A DNA stretch of 64,000 nt. It comes from JAMQKA01 sp031569985. Lineage in GTDB: Bacteria; Bacteroidota; Rhodothermia; Balneolales; Balneolaceae. Shown here one piece after another: positions 9,801 to 17,238 of this stretch. The stretch covers positions 315,077 through 379,076 of the forward strand of contig NZ_JAMQKA010000001.1 in the NCBI RefSeq assembly GCF_031569985.1. Reading direction: 5' to 3'. The position numbers were made by a program, and so were the translations under genes. The notes under the pieces are model-generated. The model saw only the letters and a program-made list of their open reading frames with translations. It had not been told where the DNA came from and searched no databases. Numbering within the stretch: position 1 is the stretch's first letter; each line of letters opens with the position of its first letter.

Positions 9801-10108
9801 CCAATACTTATGCGGGGGCATTCGGGTGGATCAATAACCCATCTGCAAACTTTGTTTACGACGGCAGTTATGTAAAACTCAGAGAAGTGGGGCTTACCTA
9901 CTCAATTCCACAAGACCTTATTAACAGGATAGGCCTTTTACGTTCAGCCTCTGTCTCTGTTATCGGTCGTAACTTGTTGATCCTTCACAAGAACCTGCCG
10001 TATGCAGATCCTGAGCAGGGAATTGCTGTTGGAAACGTTCAGGGCTATCAAGGTGCTGCGCATCCGACCACCCGAGATGTTACACTTAATCTGAAATTGA
10101 GATTTTAG
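6857..10108 (+). CDS. SusC/RagA family TonB-dependent outer-membrane receptor
   Basis: A 1083-residue outer-membrane transporter that works with the SusD lipoprotein downstream to import oligosaccharides, peptides or similar nutrients using TonB energy. A signal peptide (MLRKLLSSSLGLVLCFMLFA, cut after GAIAQ) is followed by a carboxypeptidase-regulatory-like domain (GSISGTITDSNTSDVLPGAN to GYQSQTK, residues about 28-105). Next come a TonB-box-like segment EEVFVTAYG, a plug domain with VLFVVDGVPY, and the SusC signature AAALYGSRASNGAIVIETKK. The rest is a beta-barrel ending in aromatic TLNLKLRF. The stop is six bases before susD. There is no STN domain and no adjacent sigma/anti-sigma pair, so it is probably not controlled by cell-surface signalling. 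Substrate unknown. Confidence 0.92.
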   Translation: MLRKLLSSSLGLVLCFMLFASGAIAQTGSISGTITDSNTSDVLPGANVFIQDIEKGTAASGDGTYIIEDVPYGTYELQFSFVGYQSQTKQVVVDSDEITVNAQLSPSEAALEEVFVTAYGIEQSQNELPYSAQKVDGDIVAQNRNDNFLTSLSGRVAGLKVSKSNGMGGSTNMVMRGYKSISGNNQVLFVVDGVPYANREFNTEDVEEGDAGYDYGNTAVDINPDNIASINVLKGPAAAALYGSRASNGAIVIETKKAEIGQQSVDVTFNSSVTASRIDQSTFPEYQMKYGQGYGPYYSGGSEPYFYQFDANGDGSDDLVAPYTADASFGPRFDADKMVYTWESFANSGPNSGQPQPWTAPENTPVDFFETGMTTQNSISVDGGFTGGYYALGYNQNNTSGIMPNSELDKHKLNFSAGYDISEDLHVSASVNYARTEGLGRPQTGYSTLLSQFRQWWATSVDIESQRDAYFRNGGSNTPWNVTSDLSGPFYWSNIYWSRHENYSTDQRDRYFGYTEARYDVNDWLSFTGRVAIDNYSQIIEERTNKPSATTDLPEYTQRKQNFTEFNYDLLANYDTQLSETIGVSGVVGMNIRRNHTQAITGTTNGGLVVPDQFSLDNSSNGILFPEETDEQLGVNGYFASLNLNYDDLVNIELTGRRDKSSSLPEDENVYYYPSASAGFIFSEIVSADWLTFGKIRASVASVGNTAPPASLTDRFNRNPSNFGRTPLYTLPNTKNNPDLKPERTKSWEVGLQMSLFQDRFSYDINYYDQNTLDQILATEVSRASGYQTKFVNAGNVENRGIELTVTGRPVVTQDFAWTVTANWNKNINEVKALAPGVDNYQLAAPQGDVTISAALGEPYGAIRGSDFIYQDGEPVVNSSGFYKSTASSNHIIGNMNPDWTGGISNRINYKNWSLNFLVDVRWGGDIFSLDQYYGQGTGLYPVTAAINDNGNNVRDPVSEGGGVVLDGVKEDGSPNDIHAPANTYAGAFGWINNPSANFVYDGSYVKLREVGLTYSIPQDLINRIGLLRSASVSVIGRNLLILHKNLPYADPEQGIAVGNVQGYQGAAHPTTRDVTLNLKLRF

Positions 10109-10114
10109 TAAGTA

Positions 10115-11581
10115 ATGAACACTATGAGAAAACTAATATTACCTATACTTGTACTTGCACTGGTACTTGTTTCGTGCACGGACAATCTTACGGATCTGAA
10201 TACAGATCCCAAGAATCCGACCGATGTACCAGGAGAAACACTGTTTTCCAATGCACAGGTCAGCTTGGGTACCTATCTCACTGAGCCTGATGTAAACCTG
10301 AATACGTTTAAACTAATGGCCCAATACTGGGCACAAACCACCTATGCAACCGAATCCAGGTATGAACTTACCACACGGTCCATACCTTCAAACCTGTGGA
10401 GTGAGCTGTACCGAGACGTACTTAAAGACCTGGACAAGTCAGCTGAAATCATAAGTAATGATGAAAGCCTGAGTGATGCGGAGAAGACTAACCGCTTGGC
10501 CTCAATCGAGGTTCTCAAAGTGTTAACTTATTCGGAGCTGGTTAACATCTTTGGTGATATCCCATACTCAGAGGCGCTCAACCCTGATAATACACAGCCT
10601 TCATATGAAGATGCTGCCTCAATCTATGAGGATCTGATGTCGAGATTGAATACCGCGATCTCTGATTTCGATGCGAGTGCCAGTAATTTCAGAGAAGCTG
10701 ATATTTTCTATGGCGGAGACGTCGAGAAATGGCAGAAGTTTGCCAATTCGCTCAAGCTGCGTTTGGCTATTACATTGGCCGATGTAAACAACTCAATGGC
10801 GCAGACAGCCATAGAAGAAGCGGCACCCAACGCATTTGAATCAAATGATGACAATGCAGTGATACCGTTTCAAGCTTTTCCTCCACATGCCAATCCCATA
10901 TGGGAGGCCCTGGTTAATAGTGGGCGCCATGACTATGTCCCCTCCAATACGATCATCGATCATATGAATGATCTGGATGATCCACGGCGGCCTAAATTCT
11001 TTACGCTGGCCCCCGATACCAACACATACTTTGGCGGAACGTACGGTACTACAAATACCTATAGTGCATTCTCACATTTCAGCGAAGATGTAGCCAACGA
11101 TGACGACTATGAGGTCAAAACAGCTACCCTGCCGGGGACCATTTTGGAATATGCCGAGGTAGAATTTATCCTCGTTGAAGCTCGTGAACGGGGGTATAAT
11201 GTAAGCGGATCAGCTCAACAGCATTACAACAATGCGATTGAAGCTGACATGAAAAGTTGGGGAGTAGATGAAGATGATATCTCTGATTATCTCTCCCAAC
11301 AGAGTGTGAATTACCAAACTGCTTCCGGTACCTGGAAAGAAAAAATTGGAAAGCAAAAATGGCTTTCTCTCTTTCTCCAGGGACTTCAGGGATGGACAGA
11401 ATGGAGACGGTTAGACGCTCCCACACTTAACGCTCCGCCTGAGATGACCCTGGAAGATATTCCGGAACGATTCACCTACCCTGTGGATGAACAAAACCTC
11501 AATACTAGCAATTATAATGCTGCCTCAGAAGCGATAGGTGGAGATGATCTTCAAAACAATCTCTTCTGGGACGTCAACTAA
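10115..11581 (+). CDS. SusD/RagB family nutrient-binding outer-membrane lipoprotein
   Basis: A 488-residue partner of the SusC receptor upstream, forming the lid that captures substrate at the cell surface. The lipoprotein signal ends ALVLVSC, giving a lipidated Cys about residue 21, then the short flexible stretch TDNLTDLNTDPKNPTDV typical of SusD. Helical SusD-like core motifs include EVLKVLTYSELVNIFGDIPY and EKWQKFANSLKLRLAITL, and the C-terminus has EKIGKQKWLSLFLQG. The start is ATG 10115, with ATG 10124 a possible alternative. No glycoside hydrolase or peptidase gene is adjacent, so this is an orphan SusCD pair and its ligand cannot be guessed. Transcription ends at the terminator at 11611-11648. 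Confidence 0.92.
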   Translation: MNTMRKLILPILVLALVLVSCTDNLTDLNTDPKNPTDVPGETLFSNAQVSLGTYLTEPDVNLNTFKLMAQYWAQTTYATESRYELTTRSIPSNLWSELYRDVLKDLDKSAEIISNDESLSDAEKTNRLASIEVLKVLTYSELVNIFGDIPYSEALNPDNTQPSYEDAASIYEDLMSRLNTAISDFDASASNFREADIFYGGDVEKWQKFANSLKLRLAITLADVNNSMAQTAIEEAAPNAFESNDDNAVIPFQAFPPHANPIWEALVNSGRHDYVPSNTIIDHMNDLDDPRRPKFFTLAPDTNTYFGGTYGTTNTYSAFSHFSEDVANDDDYEVKTATLPGTILEYAEVEFILVEARERGYNVSGSAQQHYNNAIEADMKSWGVDEDDISDYLSQQSVNYQTASGTWKEKIGKQKWLSLFLQGLQGWTEWRRLDAPTLNAPPEMTLEDIPERFTYPVDEQNLNTSNYNAASEAIGGDDLQNNLFWDVN

Positions 11582-11610
11582 CCAATAATTTAATCTACGT
11601 AGATAACCTC

Positions 11611-11648
11611 AGCCTCGGCTCATGTCATTGAGTCGGGGCTTTTTTATT
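11611..11648 (+). terminator. Rho-independent terminator after susD
   Basis: A 12-base-pair stem, AGCCTCGGCTCA pairing with TGAGTCGGGGCT through two G-U pairs around the loop TGTCAT, is followed by TTTTTATTT. It ends 67 bases after the susD stop and closes the susC-susD transcript before the convergent tatD gene. Confidence 0.9.
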
Positions 11649-11665
11649 TAAAAACTTCTCTCCTC

Positions 11666-12430
11666 TCATAAACTCAAACCAAAAAGATGGCGTGCATTTG
11701 AAGAGGTGACTTGATCAATTTCCTCAAAGGAACTGTTTAAAACCTCACCCAGCTTTTCCGCGGTGTACTTGACAAAAGCGGGTTCATTTCGTTTGCCCCG
11801 GTTGGGCTCCGGAGAAAGATAAGGTGCATCGGTTTCCAGGATCATCTTTTCAATTGGTAGTTGAGCCACCGTTTCATCTACGCCGGCATTTTTAAAGGTC
11901 AGAACGCCCCCAATACCAAGGTACAATCCTAAATCAAGAGCACGTTTGCCTTCCTCCACTGAACCATTAAAACAGTGCCATACGCCGGAAAGGGTTCCAT
12001 CCTGCTCCTCTTCAATGATATCCAGCAGGTCGTCGGTACTCTCCCGGTTGTGTAGCACAATCGGCTTATCCAGGGCCTTGGCGACCTTGCAGTGCAGACG
12101 CAGACTTTCTTTCTGTTTTTCCTTGTATTCGCTGCTCCAGTAATAATCCAGTCCCGTTTCACCGACCGCAATGATATCGGGTTGGCTACAATACTCCAGT
12201 AGTTCCTCTTCGGTGGTCGAGGCGCCATCATTTATTTCGGTCGGATGGATGCCGGCCATCTTGTGAAACTCAATCTGCTGATGAGCCAGCCGGTCCATTT
12301 TGGGAAGGGAATCGAAATTGATGGCGGGCATCAATACCTGTTCTACACCCACCTCAGAAGCGCGATATAGCACTTCCGACAAATCATTCTCAAATTGTTC
12401 GAGGTAGATGTGGCAGTGCGTATCAATCAT
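11666..12430 (-). CDS. tatD: TatD family metal-dependent nuclease
   Basis: A TIM-barrel metallohydrolase of about 254 residues. The family comprises Mg-dependent 3'-5' exonucleases acting on DNA or RNA; the exact substrate here is not known. The first metal motif is IDTHCHI at the N-terminus. Further metal or active-site residues appear in GIHPTE, AVGETGLDYYW, KPIVLHNRES, GVWHCFNGS and ILETDAPYLSPEPNRGKRNEP. I start at ATG 12428-12430 (MIDTHCHI); an in-frame ATG six bases upstream is also possible. The start overlaps the end of the BadF-type kinase gene by eight bases, so the two are translationally coupled. Confidence 0.88.
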   Translation of the reverse strand: MIDTHCHIYLEQFENDLSEVLYRASEVGVEQVLMPAINFDSLPKMDRLAHQQIEFHKMAGIHPTEINDGASTTEEELLEYCSQPDIIAVGETGLDYYWSSEYKEKQKESLRLHCKVAKALDKPIVLHNRESTDDLLDIIEEEQDGTLSGVWHCFNGSVEEGKRALDLGLYLGIGGVLTFKNAGVDETVAQLPIEKMILETDAPYLSPEPNRGKRNEPAFVKYTAEKLGEVLNSSFEEIDQVTSSNARHLFGLSL

Positions 12431-13274
12431 GCACACGCTTAGTATGATATTCTACCATCCGCTGCATCGGCTTTTGGATAAAGCCACCGGGTGTCATGCC
12501 GTGGGATCTCAAAATTTCTGAGATCATTTCTTTATATGCATGCCCGACCGAGCCGATAAACCGAACTTCATAATCCTTGGCGTTGGTATAGTTCATCAGG
12601 ATACGGGTAATAAAACTCTCAAAACCCTCGCGAAGCATCTTCTGTATGAATGGATGATCGGAATGTTTTCCCAGGAAGGAGCCGTATGAAGCGATAAACC
12701 TACTTTTCTGTGCCCCGTCGTACACACCCTCCGTGATATGCTCAAGGGACATATTGTAATTTTCTTCAAGTGACTTTTTCAACTCGGGCGGCAGCTCAAA
12801 CCGGAAATAACTATTGATAATCTTTTTGCCAAAATAACCGGCGCTCCCCTCATCACCCAGTATAAAAGCAAGTGACGGGATATGTTCCACAATCTTTTGC
12901 CCATCGTAGAGACAGGAATTTGAACCGGTTCCCAGGATACATGCAATACCGGGTTTGTCGAGAAAACACGCACGGGCTGCTCCCAACAGGTCGTGATAAA
13001 CTTCAATCTTGGATTTACCAAAATATGTTTCCAATGCTTCCTTAACGACTTCTTTCTTCTCATCGGAGTCACAACCCGCACCGTAAAAAAACACCTCTTC
13101 TACATTTTCGACATCAATTTTTGGTAGTAAATCCTCTTTTATAACATCCCGGATCGAATCTATGGTATGGTAATAAGGATTCAATCCTTCTGTTGCAATT
13201 ACATTACTTTCCCCGTCTTCCCAAACGCACCACTCAGTTTTAGTGGCGCCGCTATCTGCTATAATAATGCTCAT
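12423..13274 (-). CDS. BadF/BadG-type ATPase, probable N-acetylglucosamine (amino-sugar) kinase
   Basis: A 283-residue protein of the ASKHA superfamily, BadF/BadG/BcrA/BcrD branch, which in this phylum is usually an N-acetylglucosamine kinase-like protein. The phosphate-1 motif ADSGATKTEWCVW is at the very N-terminus. ACILGTGSNSCLYDG (phosphate 2) and SLAFILGDEGSAGYFGKK follow, the latter typical of the GlcNAc-kinase group. There are no cysteine ligands of the kind used by benzoyl-CoA reductase activators, which supports a sugar kinase. Cytoplasmic, probably in amino-sugar or peptidoglycan recycling. The neighbouring tatD overlaps its 3' end. Substrate specificity is inferred only. Confidence 0.78.
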   Translation of the reverse strand: MSIIIADSGATKTEWCVWEDGESNVIATEGLNPYYHTIDSIRDVIKEDLLPKIDVENVEEVFFYGAGCDSDEKKEVVKEALETYFGKSKIEVYHDLLGAARACFLDKPGIACILGTGSNSCLYDGQKIVEHIPSLAFILGDEGSAGYFGKKIINSYFRFELPPELKKSLEENYNMSLEHITEGVYDGAQKSRFIASYGSFLGKHSDHPFIQKMLREGFESFITRILMNYTNAKDYEVRFIGSVGHAYKEMISEILRSHGMTPGGFIQKPMQRMVEYHTKRVHD

Positions 13275-13413
13275 TAATAGAAATTTCGTTTTTTGATTAA
13301 TATACTGCCAAATCTAATGATTTTTGATCATTTCCCACAAAGTTCATCCATGGATTGGGCAAACTAATTTTGTCCCAGCTATTTGTTTCTAAAAAAAGAT
13401 TAAGATTATAAAA

Positions 13414-14196
13414 ATGGACATCACATACGGTAAATATCTAAAAATTGACGAACTCCTTGAGTTGCAACAACCACTCTCGGATCCCGAGGAGCATGATGAA
13501 ATGCTGTTTATCGTCATTCACCAAGTGTATGAGCTCTGGTTTAAGCAGATATTGCATGAATTCGATAAACTGCGAGCTGAACTGAAAAAGGGCGAAACAT
13601 GGACCTCTTCCAAAACAATGGACCGCATCTTGACCATCTTAAAAACCATGGTCGCCCAGATAGATGTTCTTGAAACCATGACCCCACTCGAATTTGAAAG
13701 CTTCCGAAGTTTCCTGCAAAGCGCCAGCGGATTTCAATCAGCACAATTTCGCGAAGTTGAAATTCTATGTGGGCTCCGTTCACCTCACATCCTGAAAGTG
13801 CATAAAGATGAGCCTGAAAATTATAAGAAACTACAAAACCGACTCGAAGAACTGACCTTGTGGGAATGCTTTTGCATCTACCTTAATGAGCGGGGATATG
13901 ATGTGTCCAAACCGGAGCGAAACAATGAGCAAGGATTGCTTTACGATCCGAATGAACGGACCCAACAGGTGCTACTGGACGTGATGAACAATGACCCCGA
14001 AACCGCCCTGCTTTGTGAGCTGTTCGTAGACTTTGATGAAGGCATGCAGGAATGGCGATACCGACACGTGAAGATGGTGGAACGAACCATTGGAAATAAG
14101 AAAGGAACTGGTGGGTCCAGTGGTGTCGATTATCTAAGGGGTACACTCCACCAGCGCATATTCCCTGACCTATGGGAGATGAGGTCAAGGATCTAA
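13414..14196 (+). CDS. kynA: Tryptophan 2,3-dioxygenase
   Basis: A 260-residue heme dioxygenase that opens the indole ring of L-tryptophan to N-formylkynurenine, first step of the kynurenine route. The N-terminal segment TYGKYLKIDELLELQQPLS and FIVIHQVYELWFKQIL (substrate pocket) are characteristic. The C-terminal WRYRHVKMVERTIGNKKGTG carries the proximal heme His (RHVKMVER) and the GTGGSSGVDYL loop. Length is normal for bacterial TDO. A kynureninase-like gene follows 95 bases later, so a tryptophan-degradation pair is likely. No formamidase or kynurenine 3-monooxygenase gene is nearby. Confidence 0.95.
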   Translation: MDITYGKYLKIDELLELQQPLSDPEEHDEMLFIVIHQVYELWFKQILHEFDKLRAELKKGETWTSSKTMDRILTILKTMVAQIDVLETMTPLEFESFRSFLQSASGFQSAQFREVEILCGLRSPHILKVHKDEPENYKKLQNRLEELTLWECFCIYLNERGYDVSKPERNNEQGLLYDPNERTQQVLLDVMNNDPETALLCELFVDFDEGMQEWRYRHVKMVERTIGNKKGTGGSSGVDYLRGTLHQRIFPDLWEMRSRI

Positions 14197-14285
14197 ATTC
14201 CAAATCACAATTTTCAAATAACAAATAAGCAATAATTTACGAGCGTGGCTGGTGTTTGTAATTTGCTGCTTGTTATTTGAGTATT
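14197..14285. repeat. Inverted repeat between kynA and the kynureninase-like gene
   Basis: The left part contains CAAATAACAAATAAGCAA (about 14214-14232) and the right part contains TTGCTGCTTGTTATTTG (about 14262-14280), which are near-complements around a short GC-richer loop. Degenerate copies of the same ATTTGTTATTTG words occur at 15996-16065. This looks like a dispersed intergenic hairpin and not a terminator, because no T-tract follows. Confidence 0.5.
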
Positions 14286-14291
14286 TTTCCT

Positions 14292-15476
14292 ATGAATAAA
14301 ATTAATGAGTTAGCGCAACGCCTCCAACCACACTATAGCCATTTTAATGTGGGCAACCGGCTCCTCTTTACCGGCCATTCCCACCAGGCCTGGCCGGATG
14401 TAGCACTGGAGGGATTAAAGGAATCGTTCAACGTTTCAGCAAAGGAAGTGGATGACAAATGGGAATCTGCTTTCAAAAAAACTGAAATTCTGCGTAGCTA
14501 TTTGCGCGATTATTACGATGATCCCAATGGAATGTACTGCCTTGCGGAAAACACCCATCACCTGTTAGTTGCTTGGCTTTCCAGCTTCGACCTTAAAAAC
14601 AAGCCGAAAATTATAACAACGGATGGGGAGTTCCATTCTATGAGCCGTCAACTTCGTCGATTGCAGGAAGAGGGAATAAAACTGAATATTGTCAAAGCGG
14701 AATCAGATGATATCGCCGACCAAATTGATTCTTTTGCGGATGACCGGACTGCGGCCATTATGTTATCCCGGGTGTATTTCAAAAGTAGTCTCATCAACCA
14801 ATATATTTCGGAGATTGCCGAAGTGGCACGCACCAACAACATTCCGCTGCTGATTGATGATTATCACGGCACCAACGTCGCCCCTCTTTCCCTGCGGGAT
14901 CAAAACCTGGAGGATTGCTACCTGCTTACCGGGGGATATAAATACCTGCAGTGGGGCGAAGGTAACTGCTTTTTGCGTTTTCCTGCCAATTGCCAGCTTC
15001 GGCCTGCAATAACAGGCTGGTTTGCGTCTTTCAACACCCTCGATCAACCCACGGATCAAGAAAAAGTGTTATATGAGAGAGGCAACCAGCGTTTTGCCAG
15101 CGGCACCTACGATTCAGCCTCCCAATTTCGTGCGGCCCGGGTAGTGGAATTCTTCCGGGAGCAAGGACTGACGCCTACTGTTCTTCGCCAGCAGTATCAA
15201 GCCCAGATATCATTACTAAGGAGGCTATTTCTAGATCAAAACTTTGACAGAGATTTCATCAGGTTGGCACACGAGAAGCCGGTAGAACAGAATGGTGGCT
15301 TTCTTGCCCTGCGATCTCCCCATGCGCTGGAGCTACAAAAAGAATTAATGAACCGGGGTGTCTACACTGATGCCCGCGGTGATGTGCTCCGTATCGGTCC
15401 CGCTCCCTACATCACGGCCTCCCAGATTGAGCAGTGCATTCAACTGTTAACGAACTCCGTAAAATCACTTAAATAA
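14292..15476 (+). CDS. Kynureninase-like PLP-dependent aminotransferase class V enzyme
   Basis: A 394-residue fold-type I PLP enzyme. The N-terminal LLFTGHSHQAWPDVALEGL resembles kynureninase relatives. The PLP lysine lies in LTGGYKYLQWGEGNCFLRF, which parallels the SYKYLNxGPG active site of kynureninase, and the Asp pairing with the PLP ring is in PLLIDDYHGT. The position right after tryptophan dioxygenase supports cleavage of kynurenine to anthranilate and alanine. The family also contains uncharacterised members, so the exact reaction is inferred. The open frame begins at a TTG 15 bases earlier, but ATG 14292 (MNKINELAQRLQPHY) is the better start. Confidence 0.78.
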   Translation: MNKINELAQRLQPHYSHFNVGNRLLFTGHSHQAWPDVALEGLKESFNVSAKEVDDKWESAFKKTEILRSYLRDYYDDPNGMYCLAENTHHLLVAWLSSFDLKNKPKIITTDGEFHSMSRQLRRLQEEGIKLNIVKAESDDIADQIDSFADDRTAAIMLSRVYFKSSLINQYISEIAEVARTNNIPLLIDDYHGTNVAPLSLRDQNLEDCYLLTGGYKYLQWGEGNCFLRFPANCQLRPAITGWFASFNTLDQPTDQEKVLYERGNQRFASGTYDSASQFRAARVVEFFREQGLTPTVLRQQYQAQISLLRRLFLDQNFDRDFIRLAHEKPVEQNGGFLALRSPHALELQKELMNRGVYTDARGDVLRIGPAPYITASQIEQCIQLLTNSVKSLK

Positions 15477-15509
15477 AAAAATTTTGTAAGGATTTGCTCT
15501 GAAACCGAT

Positions 15510-15623
15510 CTATTAGAGTGGAATCCTTCGTGAGACTCTGTGTATTCTCTGCGATTCTCAGTGTTATAGTTGAAGCACAAAGTTTCACTAAGGCAACACA
15601 AAGATACACTAAGACCCATAAAT
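15510..15623. repeat. Degenerate repeat leader before the GxxExxY gene
   Basis: The stretch carries alternating words of the type CTCTGTGTATTCTCTGCG on one side and GCACAAAGTTTCACTAAGGC, ACACAAAGATACACTAAG on the other, a loosely tandem pattern of about 12-13 bases that partly inverts around 15565. Sequences of this composition are familiar to me upstream of GxxExxY genes in unrelated genomes, but I cannot quantify that here. Confidence 0.4.
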
Positions 15624-15995
15624 ATGAGAGAGAATAAAATTTCAAATAAGGTAATCGGGGCAGCTATTGAAGTCCATAGACAGTTGGGGCCCGGGTTACT
15701 GGAATCGGCATATCAAAGATGCATGTTTTATAAACTTTTAAAAGCTGGGGTACCCGTAAAAAAGGAAGTCCCTATGCCCATTATCTATAAGGAAATTCAC
15801 TTAGATCATGGCTATCGCATGGATTTATTAGTCGATGCAAAAGTAGTGGTGGAAATAAAAACGGTCGAATCTATTACAGATGTACATTCAGCTCAATTAT
15901 TGAAGTGTCTTCGTCTCGGAAATTTCAAACTCGGTTTAATCATTAATTTTCATGTAAAACTGTTAAAGAATGGAATTAAAAGTTTAATAAATTGA
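15624..15995 (+). CDS. GxxExxY protein (PD-(D/E)XK nuclease superfamily)
   Basis: A 123-residue protein of the GxxExxY family, named for the motif seen here as GPGLLESAYQ near residue 24. The PD-(D/E)XK core is readable: Glu of LLESAY, Asp in GYRMDLLVDAKVVVEIKTVE (residues about 68-87) with the ExK pair VEIK, then HSAQLLKCLRLGNFKLGLIINF. Family function is unproven; a nuclease is predicted. I choose ATG 15624 (MRENKISNKVIGAAIEVHR). An open frame 18 codons longer from a TTG runs through the repeat leader and is unlikely to be translated. It lies alone between the kyn pair and recA. Confidence 0.85.
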   Translation: MRENKISNKVIGAAIEVHRQLGPGLLESAYQRCMFYKLLKAGVPVKKEVPMPIIYKEIHLDHGYRMDLLVDAKVVVEIKTVESITDVHSAQLLKCLRLGNFKLGLIINFHVKLLKNGIKSLIN

Positions 15996-16070
15996 AATTT
16001 GTGATTTGTTATTTTGCTCTTTGCTATTTCTCATTTGCTAAATTGCATTTTGCCATTTATTTAGAGCCCC
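15996..16070. repeat. Degenerate ATTTG-word repeat
   Basis: Successive words TTTGTGATTTGTTATTTTG, CTCTTTGCTATTTCTCATTTG and CTAAATTGCATTTTGCC repeat with a period of about 15-20 bases. Their complement appears in the left arm of the hairpin at 14197-14285, so the two are probably copies of one dispersed element. Confidence 0.4.
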
Positions 16071-16081
16071 GTGACAATGGG

Positions 16082-16106
16082 TTGTCAGCTTAATTTTTTA
16101 TCTTCG
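16082..16106 (+). promoter_or_regulatory. Possible Bacteroidota-type promoter of recA
   Basis: TTG at 16082-16084 and TATCTTCG at 16099-16106 resemble the -33 and -7 (TAnnTTTG) elements of this phylum, 41 bases before the recA ATG. One mismatch in the -7 element and a spacer a little shorter than consensus keep this tentative. No SOS box was recognised. Confidence 0.35.
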
Positions 16107-16146
16107 AATGAAACTGAATAAAAAGCCAATATTCTAAACCTCCATT

Positions 16147-17217
16147 ATGTCTAACAACAATAACGATCGCGAAAAAGCCCTCGAAATGGCCATCGGCCAA
16201 ATTGAAAAGCAGCACGGCAAGGGCACCATCATGAGACTGGGCGACGAAGCCAACCGAAATGTCCCAGCTATCTCAACCGGTTCCATCATGGTTGATTACG
16301 CCTTGGGTGTAGGCGGCATTCCCCGGGGCCGTGTGACCGAGATTTACGGTCCGGAAGCCAGTGGTAAAACGACGCTGGCACTGCATGTCATTTCTGAAGC
16401 ACAAAAAACTGGTGGGTACGCCGCCTTCGTCGATGCCGAGCACGCTTTTGACCCACGATATGCCAAAAACCTGGGCATCAACACCGATGAACTGCTGGTT
16501 TCTCAACCCGACAGCGGGGAGCAGGCGCTCGAAATTGCAGAAACCCTGATTCGCTCTGCCGCCCTTGACGTGGTGGTTATCGACTCGGTAGCCGCCCTTG
16601 TGCCACGCGCTGAACTGGAAGGCGAAATGGGCGACTCACACGTTGGCCTGCAGGCACGACTGATGTCACAGGCGATGCGGAAAATTACCGGTATCGTCAA
16701 CAAAACCAGAACTGCGGTCATCTTTATCAACCAAATTCGCGAGAAGATCGGGGTCATGTTCGGCAACCCGGAAACAACCTCAGGTGGACGCGCACTTAAG
16801 TTTTACTCCTCGGTGCGTATCGATATCCGCCGTATTGGCTCCTTAAAACAGGGTGACGAGACAGTCGGAAACCGTACAAAAGTCAAGGTGGTCAAGAACA
16901 AGGTGGCACCGCCCTTCAAAGTCGTCGAGTTCAATATCATGTACGGTAAGGGAATTTCCAGGCTTGGTGAGATTCTTGATCTGGCTGTTGAGATGGATAT
17001 TATTGAAAAACGGGGCAGCTGGTACCGCTATGACGGCGAACCGATTGGGCAAGGTACTGACAACGCCACTGACTTCCTCGAGAGCGAACCCGAGCTAACC
17101 AAGAAGATAGAAAAGAAAATCCGCCGGGAAATGCTGCCTGATGAAGAGGGTGAAGAGACGGAAGAGGAAGAAAAGGCAAAAGATAAAGATGAGGACTCCG
17201 ATACCGACGAGGATTAA
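16147..17217 (+). CDS. recA: Recombinase RecA
   Basis: A 356-residue RecA, the ATP-dependent strand-exchange protein of homologous recombination and co-protease of the SOS response. The Walker A motif GPEASGKTT is at residues 68-76, Walker B in LDVVVIDSVAAL, loop L1 region LEGEMGDSHVGLQARLMSQA, and loop L2 in GVMFGNPETTSGGRALKFY. The C-terminus is acidic and low-complexity (GEETEEEEKAKDKDEDSD), longer than in E. coli. recX follows 21 bases later and is likely co-transcribed. Confidence 0.98.
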   Translation: MSNNNNDREKALEMAIGQIEKQHGKGTIMRLGDEANRNVPAISTGSIMVDYALGVGGIPRGRVTEIYGPEASGKTTLALHVISEAQKTGGYAAFVDAEHAFDPRYAKNLGINTDELLVSQPDSGEQALEIAETLIRSAALDVVVIDSVAALVPRAELEGEMGDSHVGLQARLMSQAMRKITGIVNKTRTAVIFINQIREKIGVMFGNPETTSGGRALKFYSSVRIDIRRIGSLKQGDETVGNRTKVKVVKNKVAPPFKVVEFNIMYGKGISRLGEILDLAVEMDIIEKRGSWYRYDGEPIGQGTDNATDFLESEPELTKKIEKKIRREMLPDEEGEETEEEEKAKDKDEDSDTDED

Positions 17218-17238
17218 TCCCCAAAATAACGTGCAAGA

